DNA of 6,020 nt from CAYJLC01 sp964370735 (GTDB lineage Bacteria > Bacillota > Clostridia > Oscillospirales > Butyricicoccaceae): the NCBI GenBank assembly GCA_964370735.1, contig CAYJLC010000075.1:1-6020 (forward strand). The letters run 5' to 3'. This document shows positions 1-5,475 of this stretch, piece by piece. The first letter of the stretch is position 1; every line of letters starts with the position of its first letter. A model generated the notes under the pieces. It was not told the origin of the DNA. It ran no database searches and saw nothing but the letters and a program-made list of their open reading frames with translations. The translations under genes were made by a program, and so were the position numbers.

Positions 1-70
1 AAACACCGAACTTTTTAGGGGAGGTCATAAAGTGTCTTTATGAGAACTCCACTAACGTGGCATCCCCTTT
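1..70 (+). repeat. Left copy of an inverted, hairpin-forming repeat
   Basis: This segment recurs in inverted orientation at 5359-5432. Positions 23-50 match 5382-5409 perfectly over 28 bases, and positions 1-11 (AAACACCGAAC) match 5422-5432 perfectly; the stretch between differs only by small changes. The remainder to about position 70 is more diverged, but both copies end in a T-run. The core TCATAAAG-TGT-CTTTATGA (25-43) is an 8-bp stem with a 3-nt loop. Outside it, GGGGA (18-22) can pair with TCCCC (63-67), and CCAC/GTGG (49-60) can form a second arm, giving a three-way structure followed by TTTTT. On the plus strand it could therefore end transcription of a gene lying left of the window. 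The repeat may extend past the left edge. Its identity (terminator cassette, element terminus or dispersed repeat) is unknown. Confidence 0.85.
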
Positions 71-116
71 TTGTATAAAAAAGCAGTAAATAAATCATAT
101 TTTTTCTTTGATAAAA

Positions 117-235
117 ATGCGTGATATTAAGACTATAATAGGCAAAGCAGAAAAAGATTATATTGCTATTGACGGAAGTATGAAAAATATGTTATATTGA
201 GATATAAAGATAATTTTTTAGCAGTTGTAGAAAGT
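117..235 (+). pseudogene. Possible decayed fragment of a lysA-like decarboxylase gene
   Basis: There is no intact gene here. The frame starting at 117 reads 27 codons and stops at 198-200; it includes DYIAIDGSMKN followed by MLY. Shortly after the stop, another frame (from 201) reads RYKDNFLAVVES. Together these resemble the conserved C-terminal motif of diaminopimelate decarboxylase, approximately YVAVDGGM-x-DN-x-RPALY followed by Y-x-AVLAN, broken by a stop and a frameshift. No ribosome binding site precedes the ATG at 117, so translation is unlikely. The match is short and made from memory, so chance resemblance is a real alternative. If it is real, it shows that this end of the cluster is scarred by gene loss beside the repeat. 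Confidence 0.25.
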
Positions 236-267
236 ATAATAATATATTTTATAATAATTTTAGGAGG
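225..267 (+). promoter_or_regulatory. Putative promoter and ribosome binding site of the ydj-like cluster
   Basis: TTGTAG (225-230) and TATAAT (250-255) could serve as sigma-A -35 and -10 elements, but the 19-bp spacing is long. A second TATAAT at 235-240 lacks a good -35 partner. A strong AGGAGG (262-267) sits eight bases before the ATG at 276. If the 250-255 element is used, the transcript would begin at or next to the ribosome binding site, so the upstream TATAAT may be the real one. The ribosome binding site is certain; the promoter is tentative. Confidence 0.35.
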
Positions 268-275
268 ATAAATAA

Positions 276-1628
276 ATGGGATTAATTAAGGCATTAACAG
301 GCTCGGTTTCAGGAATTTTAGCCGACCAATGGAAAGAGTTTATCTATTGTGAAGCTATTGAAACTGAAGTTTTAGTAAGAAAAGGCGCAAAAAAAATTAG
401 TGGCAGAAGTTCAAACACGAGTGGTGAACAAAATATCATCTCAAATGGATCGGTAATCGCAGTTGCCGATGGTCAGTGTATGATTATCGTTGACAATGGC
501 AAAGTTGTAGAACTTTGTGCAGAACCAGGCGAATTTACTTATGATTCTTCGACAGAACCTTCAATTTTTTCTGGTGAATTAGGAAAAAATATCATCGATA
601 CATTTAAAAATGTCGGTGCAAGATTTACATTTGGTGGATCTCCTGGTAGAGATCAACGTGTGTATTACTTTAATACAAAAGAGATTCTTGGAAATAAATA
701 TGGAACACCTGCGCCAGTACCATTTAGAGTTGTAGACCAAAATATTGGATTAGATATCGATATTTCTGTTCGTTGTCATGGTGAATTCTCGTATAAAATT
801 GTAGACCCACTTCTTTTCTATACAAATGTTTGTGGAAATATTGCCGATGACTACAACCGTACGGAAATTGACAGTATGTTAAAAAGCGAACTTTTGACAG
901 CGCTTCAACCAGCGTTTGCAAAAATTTCTGCAATGGGAATTCGTTATAGCATGCTTCCTGCACATACTTATGAGCTTTGTGACGTTTTAAATGATGTTTT
1001 ATCTAAAAAATGGGGCGAACTTCGTGGTATTAAACTTTCTTCTATGGGTATTTTTGCAAAAGCACCTGAAGAAGACGAAGAAATGATTAAAGAACTTCAA
1101 AGAAATGCGACTTTTAGAAACCCTACTATGGCAGCCGCTCATTTAGTAGGTGCACAAGCGCAAGCTATGCAAGATGCTGCTAAAAATGAAGGTGGCATGG
1201 GTTCTATGATGGGCTTTATGGGTATGAATATGGCTCAGGGTGCTGGAGGCATGAACACGCAAAATCTTTTTGCGATGGGTCAACAACAGCAGCAACAACA
1301 AGCTCAACAACCTCAGCAACCGATTGAGCAACCAAGTGCACCGAGCGCACCTAAAGCAGACGGCTGGAAATGCCCTTGTGGCACAGAAAATTCAGGCAAA
1401 TTCTGCCTAGAATGTGGCTCTGCTAAACCTGCACCAGTTGAAGGCTGGAACTGCCAATGTGGAGCGACAAATCGTGGCAAATTCTGCCCAGAATGTGGCT
1501 CGAAAAAACCAGCAGAGGCGCCTTTATATGCGTGCGATAAATGTGGTTGGAATCCAGAAGACCCTAAAAACCCACCGAAATTCTGCCCAGAATGTGGCGA
1601 TGTTTTTGATGAAAGCGACGTAAAATAA
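276..1628 (+). CDS. ydjI: SPFH-domain protein with three C-terminal zinc ribbons (YdjI-like, 'virion core protein' family)
   Basis: This 450-residue protein has three parts. Residues about 20-290 form an SPFH (stomatin/prohibitin/flotillin-type) domain of the bacterial YdjI / 'virion core protein-like' family; I recognise it from segments such as DQWKEFIYCEAIETEVLVRKG near the start and the PVPFRVVD and FSYKIVDP motifs. Residues about 300-360 are a low-complexity linker rich in Met and Gly, then Gln (seven in a row) and Pro. The C-terminus carries three zinc ribbons with cysteines 366/368/377/380, 393/395/404/407 and 420/423/437/440; the first two use the C-x-C-G form typical of this family. 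No signal peptide or membrane span is visible, so it is probably cytoplasmic and recruited to membranes. In B. subtilis, YdjI is reported to link PspA to the membrane together with YdjG and YdjH; a similar scaffold role here is inferred from the conserved neighbours. The B. subtilis protein is shorter (about 320 residues); the longer linker and repeated ribbons account for the difference. The start is fixed by AGGAGG eight bases upstream. Confidence 0.88.
   Translation: MGLIKALTGSVSGILADQWKEFIYCEAIETEVLVRKGAKKISGRSSNTSGEQNIISNGSVIAVADGQCMIIVDNGKVVELCAEPGEFTYDSSTEPSIFSGELGKNIIDTFKNVGARFTFGGSPGRDQRVYYFNTKEILGNKYGTPAPVPFRVVDQNIGLDIDISVRCHGEFSYKIVDPLLFYTNVCGNIADDYNRTEIDSMLKSELLTALQPAFAKISAMGIRYSMLPAHTYELCDVLNDVLSKKWGELRGIKLSSMGIFAKAPEEDEEMIKELQRNATFRNPTMAAAHLVGAQAQAMQDAAKNEGGMGSMMGFMGMNMAQGAGGMNTQNLFAMGQQQQQQQAQQPQQPIEQPSAPSAPKADGWKCPCGTENSGKFCLECGSAKPAPVEGWNCQCGATNRGKFCPECGSKKPAEAPLYACDKCGWNPEDPKNPPKFCPECGDVFDESDVK
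1362..1602 (+). repeat. Zinc-ribbon coding repeats inside the SPFH gene
   Basis: Two 81-bp (27-codon) units begin at 1362 and 1443, both encoding GW-x-C-x-CG-x2-N-x-GKFC-x2-CGS-x-KP. A third, diverged ribbon follows. The 21-base stretch encoding KFCPECG is identical in the second and third ribbons and differs by a single base in the first. This points to internal tandem duplication, or to homogenisation between ribbons. Confidence 0.8.
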
Positions 1629-1641
1629 TAACGAGATTTTA

Positions 1642-1668
1642 GGGGCTGTTGTAAAAAGCAGCCTCTTT
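1642..1668 (+). terminator. Weak intergenic hairpin, possible attenuator between ydjI and ydjG
   Basis: GGGGCTG (1642-1648) pairs with CAGCCTC (1659-1665), with one G-T wobble, around a loop of about ten bases. A short, interrupted T-run (TTT then GATG) follows. It lies in the 80-bp gap between the SPFH gene and the zinc-ribbon gene, which is much wider than the 10-bp gap after the second gene. A partial terminator that makes the first gene more abundant than the next two is plausible; a pure 3'-end stabiliser is the alternative. Confidence 0.5.
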
Positions 1669-1708
1669 GATGTGATAAAGGTTATCATTATAATCAAAGG
1701 AGGAAAAA

Positions 1709-2818
1709 ATGACAGAAGAATTAATAAAATATCAATGTCCGTCGTGCCATGGACCACTTCATTTCGAACCGAGTAAACAAATGATAGTTTGTGACTATTG
1801 CCAAAGCGAATATGAAGAAAATTATTTCGATAAAGCCGAAGAAACAAGCGAAACAGAAGACGAAACAACAGTTAGAATTGAAACAAAAAGTGAACCTATC
1901 GATTGGAAAAAAGACGGTATTGTTACTGAAAAAGAAGTTTTAGAAAACCAATCGGGGTTTGTGTGTACCTCTTGTGGTGCAGAGGTTGTATCTGATGGAA
2001 ATACAGCTGCGACAGAATGTATGTACTGTGGAAACCCAATTGTTATCACAGAAAATGTAAAGGGTATGGTAAAACCAGACCTTATTTTGCCATTTAAAAT
2101 TAATAAACAACAGGCAGAAGATATGTTAAAACAGTTTTATAATAAGAAATACCTACTGCCAAAAACATTTAAAGACCAAAATAGAATTAAAAAAATCGCT
2201 GGCGTATATGTGCCATTTTGGTTGTTTACAGGAAAAGGTGACGGAAGAATTGTAGCCGATGGTCGCAATGTTAGCGTTAGAAGAAGTGGCGATTATAGGA
2301 TAGAAGAAACGACGCATTACCATGTAGAAAGAGAAGGCTCACTTTCTTTTGAAAAAATTCCAACAGATGCTTCAAAGAAGATGGAAGACAATTATATGGA
2401 CGGTTTAGAACCGTATAATTATAATGAATTAGTAGAATTTGCACCGCAATATATGGCTGGATTTTTTGCAGATAAATTTGATGTTAGCGTGGAAGACTGT
2501 GCCGAACGTGCGAAAGTTCGTATGATAAATTCTACAAAAGATGCACTTAGAAGAACGATTACAGGATATAGTTCTGCGCCAGAAATTAGTTCGCATTTTG
2601 AAATGATGGATGAAGATGTAAAATACGCTATGCTACCTGTTTGGGTTTTAAACACAAAACACGAAGGAAAGATGTATCATTTTGCAATAAATGGACAAAC
2701 AGGAAAAGTTTCTGGAGATTTACCGATTGATAAGGTAAAACAAGTCTTATATTCAATTTTATTAACACTTGCATTTTTTATTCCGTTTTCAATAATCGGA
2801 TATTTGTTTATGATATAG
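1709..2818 (+). CDS. ydjG: Double zinc-ribbon protein with C-terminal membrane anchor (YdjG-like)
   Basis: This 369-residue protein carries two C4 zinc ribbons: Cys10/Cys13 with Cys28/Cys31 (CPSC...CDYC), and Cys86/Cys89 with Cys104/Cys107 (CTSC...CMYC). They are separated by a very acidic stretch of Glu, Thr and Ser (about 43-63). Residues about 120-335 form the conserved body of the family, with motifs such as LPFKINKQQAE and GVYVPFWLFTG. The last 25 residues are one hydrophobic span (about 345-368) that would tail-anchor the protein with its bulk in the cytoplasm. The sequence pattern and neighbours match B. subtilis YdjG ('TFIIB-type zinc ribbon' proteins in databases); the resemblance to TFIIB is confined to the ribbon and does not imply a transcription role. 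It probably works with the SPFH protein upstream and the TPM protein 10 bp downstream at the membrane. AAAGGAGG at 1696-1703 fixes the start. The molecular function is unknown. Confidence 0.85.
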   Translation: MTEELIKYQCPSCHGPLHFEPSKQMIVCDYCQSEYEENYFDKAEETSETEDETTVRIETKSEPIDWKKDGIVTEKEVLENQSGFVCTSCGAEVVSDGNTAATECMYCGNPIVITENVKGMVKPDLILPFKINKQQAEDMLKQFYNKKYLLPKTFKDQNRIKKIAGVYVPFWLFTGKGDGRIVADGRNVSVRRSGDYRIEETTHYHVEREGSLSFEKIPTDASKKMEDNYMDGLEPYNYNELVEFAPQYMAGFFADKFDVSVEDCAERAKVRMINSTKDALRRTITGYSSAPEISSHFEMMDEDVKYAMLPVWVLNTKHEGKMYHFAINGQTGKVSGDLPIDKVKQVLYSILLTLAFFIPFSIIGYLFMI

Positions 2819-2828
2819 GGGGTAGAAG

Positions 2829-3605
2829 ATGAAAAAAATAATTTTATTTTTAGTGACTTTAATACTTTCTTTAAGTGTACAAGTTTTTGCAAGCAATACT
2901 ACTTATTTAGACGATGGGGCAGATTTATTAACCGATACAGAAGAGGCAATGCTTTTTGAGAGGATACAAGAAATACAAGACGAGTATGACCTAGATGTGA
3001 CTTTACTTACGATGAACGAAGTTCCTGGTGGTGGTGATTTATTAAATTACTTGCATTGGTATACGGAGTTAGACCCAGATAGAAATGGCGTAGTTTTTGG
3101 TATAAATATGGACCCTAATGATAGAGGATATGCGACTTCGACAAGAAATGAGTCAGAATATGCGTTTAATAGCAATGCATTCGCCCAAATAGATGATGGT
3201 GTGAGAGATAATTTAGTAGACGGAGAATACTACGAAGCGCTTGATTTATTTTTAGATTACACGATAGAATTTACAAAAGCGTATGACGAAGGTTCATCAT
3301 ATCAAGAACCGATAGATGTGACAGAAGTTTTATTGTGGGTTATTGCAGTTCCGTTGGTGCTTGCTATAATAGTAGCGTTTGCAGTTATGCATTTTGTTTT
3401 TGTACTGCCTATGAAAACTGCTGTTATTAAAAATGAGGCTCAAGATTTTGTTGTGCCAAATAGCTTAAATCTACGCGTTTCAAAAGATAAGTTTTTACGA
3501 GTTGACGTTAGAAGAATTTACGACCCAGTTAAAAAATCGTCTAGTGGTGGCGGAGGAAGCTCAGGTTTCGGAGGTTCACGAGGAGGAAGTTCGGGAAGAT
3601 TTTAA
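2829..3605 (+). CDS. ydjH: TPM-domain membrane protein with Gly/Ser-rich tail (YdjH-like)
   Basis: This 258-residue protein begins with a clear signal peptide: Lys2-Lys3, a hydrophobic core and a VFA cleavage site after residue 21. A TPM domain (TLP18.3/Psb32/MOLO-1 fold) covers about residues 25-155; it opens with YLDDGADLLTDTEEAML and contains GVVFGINMDPNDR, both typical of the family. A single membrane span lies at about 167-192, followed by a roughly 65-residue segment that should be cytoplasmic and ends in a Gly/Ser/Arg-rich tail (about 237-258), a common ending in TPM proteins. The TPM domain is therefore predicted outside the membrane and the tail inside. In B. subtilis the homologue YdjH is encoded beside ydjG and ydjI and is reported to act with them and PspA in membrane stress. 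The gene starts 10 bp after ydjG; its ribosome binding site (GGGGG, overlapping the ydjG stop) is weaker than the others, consistent with coupled translation. The biochemical activity is unknown. Confidence 0.85.
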   Translation: MKKIILFLVTLILSLSVQVFASNTTYLDDGADLLTDTEEAMLFERIQEIQDEYDLDVTLLTMNEVPGGGDLLNYLHWYTELDPDRNGVVFGINMDPNDRGYATSTRNESEYAFNSNAFAQIDDGVRDNLVDGEYYEALDLFLDYTIEFTKAYDEGSSYQEPIDVTEVLLWVIAVPLVLAIIVAFAVMHFVFVLPMKTAVIKNEAQDFVVPNSLNLRVSKDKFLRVDVRRIYDPVKKSSSGGGGSSGFGGSRGGSSGRF

Positions 3606-3650
3606 AATCGTGTTTTCTACTCAAATACAAAGTAAATATGATGAAAATAA

Positions 3651-3685
3651 AGAGAGGCTGTCGCAATGTGACACCCTCTTTTTTT
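3651..3685 (+). terminator. Rho-independent terminator of the ydj-like cluster
   Basis: AGAGG (3653-3657) pairs with CCTCT (3675-3679), and TGTC (3659-3662) pairs with GACA (3670-3673), with a single C-C mismatch between the two helices. Seven T residues (3679-3685) follow. It starts 46 bases after the ydjH stop and isolates the cluster from spoIIGA. Confidence 0.85.
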
Positions 3686-3756
3686 GCGCTTTAAAATATA
3701 TAAGTTTTGTAGCTTATAAAAACTGCTGTTTAAAAAAATTTTATTTAAAGATATAT

Positions 3757-3804
3757 TTCGACAATTATTATGCATATAATCTATTATAATAGTCATAAGG
3801 AGGT
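3757..3804 (+). promoter_or_regulatory. Spo0A box and spoIIG-type promoter upstream of spoIIGA
   Basis: TTCGACA (3757-3763) is the exact reverse complement of the Spo0A consensus TGTCGAA. It overlaps TCGACA (3758-3763), which differs from the sigma-A -35 consensus TTGACA at one base. A perfect TATAAT lies 21 bp downstream at 3785-3790. B. subtilis spoIIG is known for the same unusual layout: a sigma-A promoter with about 22 bp between elements and Spo0A bound over the -35. A second TATAAT at 3775-3780 could serve instead. With the distal element, transcription would begin around 3797, right at the AAGGAGGT ribosome binding site (3797-3804), giving a very short leader. Phosphorylated Spo0A is the inferred activator. 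Confidence 0.72.
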
Positions 3805-3809
3805 CGTTT

Positions 3810-4658
3810 ATGGTTGTATATCTCGATGTACTTTTTATAACAAACTTAATTTCTAATTACATAATTATAGCTTTATCTAGTGCTTTTGGGTCAATATTTG
3901 TAAAAAAATATCGTATTTTTCTCGGTGCACTCGTTGGCGCTATATATGCAGTTTTCACTTTTTTTAATACATTTTCTTTTTTAAATTTTGCACTGATAAA
4001 AATACTTTTTTGCGTCGTTATAACACTTATTTCGTTTGGCAAAAAAAATCTTATCAAAAATTCAATTTTAATTTTAATTGTATCTTTTATATTTGCGGGG
4101 GCGATTATGGGAATATTTTATTTATCCACTTCACAAGATTATATGATGATTAACGGAGTACCATACCTTGATATTTCGTTTAATATTTTACTATCAGTTT
4201 TTATTTTAACCTTTGTTTCACTCGGAATTTTGCATAAGGGTTTATATAAGAACAAAACCGAACTAACACGCAATATTTTAATAAAAATCGGCGAAAGGCA
4301 ACTTAAAATTTCGGCTTTTTGCGACACTGGAAACCAATTATGTGACAATATCACAGGTAAACCTATTATTATTGTCGAAGCAGATGAACTCGCGAAAGTT
4401 TTGCCACAAAGTCTTATGTTTTTGACAAAAGAGGACTGTTTAGACTATATTACATACTTAAATGGGTCGTTTAATAACAATTTAAAGATAAGATTTGTGC
4501 CTTTTACTTCAATCGGAAATAAATCTTCGTCGATGATAGTATTTTCACCGGATAAAATATATGATAATGAAAACAAAGAGATAAATGCATTAATTGGAAT
4601 AAGTTATGAAAAAATTAAATTATCGGGAGCAAATGCAATCATAGGAGGTGCAATATGA
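3810..4658 (+). CDS. spoIIGA: SpoIIGA, sigma-E factor processing peptidase
   Basis: SpoIIGA is the membrane-embedded aspartic protease that removes the pro-sequence of SigE in the mother cell after polar septation; in B. subtilis its activation depends on the forespore signal SpoIIR. The 282-residue protein (B. subtilis: 309) has an N-terminal half with about five membrane segments (roughly 5-25, 35-53, 57-76, 82-104, 120-141). The cytoplasmic protease half carries the diagnostic FCDTGN motif; Asp172 matches the known catalytic aspartate (Asp183 in B. subtilis). Further family landmarks are GKPIIIVE just after the motif, IRFVPFTSIG, and ALIGIS near the end. The gene lies directly upstream of sigE and overlaps it by four bases, the conserved arrangement. 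AAGGAGGT at 3797-3804 fixes the start. Identification is firm from the motif, the topology and the partner gene. Confidence 0.96.
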   Translation: MVVYLDVLFITNLISNYIIIALSSAFGSIFVKKYRIFLGALVGAIYAVFTFFNTFSFLNFALIKILFCVVITLISFGKKNLIKNSILILIVSFIFAGAIMGIFYLSTSQDYMMINGVPYLDISFNILLSVFILTFVSLGILHKGLYKNKTELTRNILIKIGERQLKISAFCDTGNQLCDNITGKPIIIVEADELAKVLPQSLMFLTKEDCLDYITYLNGSFNNNLKIRFVPFTSIGNKSSSMIVFSPDKIYDNENKEINALIGISYEKIKLSGANAIIGGAI

Positions 4659-5347
4659 ATATTATCGAGATAATTCAGAACTTTTTTTGCGATAATCCAG
4701 TTTATTATATAGGAGGAAAAGAAACTTTGCCAGAACCATTAAAACCAGATGAAGAAATCGCACTTTTAACACGATATAGTGGTGGAGATAAGAGTGTTCG
4801 TAAAATTCTTATCGAGAGAAATTTGCGTTTAGTCGTGTATATCGCGAAAAAATTTGAAAATACAGGTATAAACATCGAAGATTTAATCTCTATCGGCACT
4901 ATTGGACTTATAAAAGGGGTTAATACCTATAATTTGGACAAAAATACCAAGCTTGCGACCTATTGTTCTCGATGTATCGAAAATGAAATTCTGATGCATC
5001 TTAGAAAAACTTCAAATATTAAGACAGAAATTTCGCTAGAAGAACCATTAAATGTCGATTGGGACGGAAATGAGCTTATGCTTTCCGATATTTTAGGTAC
5101 AGATTCCGATATAGTCGTAAAACCTTCGCTAGATAATTCGGATAAAGAAGTCGTGCTTTCGGCTTTAACCAAACTTCGTGAACGCGAACGGATTATTATA
5201 AGTATGCGTTTTGGACTTTTAGGTTATGAAGAAAAAACACAAAAAGAAGTCGCCGATATTTTAGGCATTTCGCAATCATATATCTCAAGGTTAGAAAAAC
5301 GTATCATAAAAAGGCTTAAAAATGAGATTTCCAAACAACTTATTTAG
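4655..5347 (+). CDS. sigE: RNA polymerase sporulation sigma factor SigE (pro-sigma-E)
   Basis: SigE directs early mother-cell transcription during sporulation. The 230-residue protein shows sigma region 2 at about residues 51-119 (ILIERNLRLVVYIAKKFENT, then the EDLISIGTIGLIKGVNT block) and regions 3-4 at about 165-228, with RERERIIISMRFGL and the helix-turn-helix KEVADILGISQSYISRLEKR. The segment EEPLNVDWDGNELMLSDILG is also specific to SigE. The conserved VYYIGG site places pro-sequence cleavage between Tyr17 and Tyr18. The pro-sequence is thus only about 17 residues, against 27 in B. subtilis, and it contains no Lys or Arg. The start is fixed by AGGAGG (4643-4648) six bases upstream and by the ATGA overlap with spoIIGA; the frame upstream is open for only 12 codons and contains no ATG, GTG or TTG. 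The usual downstream neighbour sigG is not present in the window; a repeat and a mobile-element gene follow instead. Confidence 0.96.
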   Translation: MNIIEIIQNFFCDNPVYYIGGKETLPEPLKPDEEIALLTRYSGGDKSVRKILIERNLRLVVYIAKKFENTGINIEDLISIGTIGLIKGVNTYNLDKNTKLATYCSRCIENEILMHLRKTSNIKTEISLEEPLNVDWDGNELMLSDILGTDSDIVVKPSLDNSDKEVVLSALTKLRERERIIISMRFGLLGYEEKTQKEVADILGISQSYISRLEKRIIKRLKNEISKQLI

Positions 5348-5358
5348 AAAATTATGCT

Positions 5359-5432
5359 AAAAAAAGGGCTATCGCTTTAGGGGAGTTCTCATAAAGACAC
5401 TTTATGACCATCCCCCTAAAAGTTCGGTGTTT
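5359..5432 (-). repeat. Right copy of the inverted, hairpin-forming repeat
   Basis: Read on the minus strand, this repeats the left-end sequence: AAACACCGAAC, an A/G-rich stretch, TCATAAAG-TGT-CTTTATGA, GAACTCC, a diverged tail and a final run of seven T (A7 at 5359-5365). In this copy the hairpin is longer: TTTAGGGG (5376-5383) pairs with CCCCTAAA (5413-5420) outside the inner 8-bp stem (5389-5396 with 5400-5407). It starts 11 bp after the sigE stop and lies just beyond the recombinase gene on the other strand, so it could be the recombinase's transcription terminator, the edge of its mobile element, or both. Confidence 0.85.
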
Positions 5433-5433
5433 G

Positions 5434-5475
5434 GCTGATAGCTTGCGATTTATCGCAGGCTATCAGCTCTTTCTT
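5434..5475 (+). terminator. Strong hairpin terminator between sigE and the recombinase
   Basis: GCTGATAGC (5434-5442) pairs with GCTATCAGC (5459-5467), and inside it TGCGAT (5444-5449) pairs with ATCGCA (5452-5457), joined by a T-G wobble, to give a nearly perfect 16-bp stem. On the plus strand it is followed by TCTTTCTTT, so it should end spoIIGA-sigE transcripts. On the minus strand the following bases are not T-rich, so termination of the recombinase there is less likely, although the adjacent repeat supplies a second hairpin and a T-run. Confidence 0.8.

Noticed and set aside
108..139. TTGATA - 20 bp - TATAAT as a promoter for the ydj cluster
   Set aside because: The spacing is too long for an ordinary sigma-A promoter and no activator site is visible; a closer candidate exists at 225-255.
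117..200. 27-codon open frame as a small protein gene
   Set aside because: There is no ribosome binding site and the upstream sequence is AT-rich without signals; a gene remnant or chance frame is more likely.
1143..1331. Minus-strand open frame with a poly-Leu run
   Set aside because: It is the antisense shadow of the CAA/CAG glutamine tract in the SPFH gene, so the Leu run is a by-product.
1667..1694. TTGATG - 16 bp - TATAAT as a promoter for ydjG
   Set aside because: Transcription would start inside or after the ydjG ribosome binding site, so it could not serve that gene well; AT-rich sequence yields such matches by chance.
3502..3789. 95-codon plus-strand open frame overlapping the end of ydjH and the following terminator
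   Set aside because: It begins inside ydjH in another frame, runs through the terminator and promoter region, has no ribosome binding site and encodes no recognisable motif.
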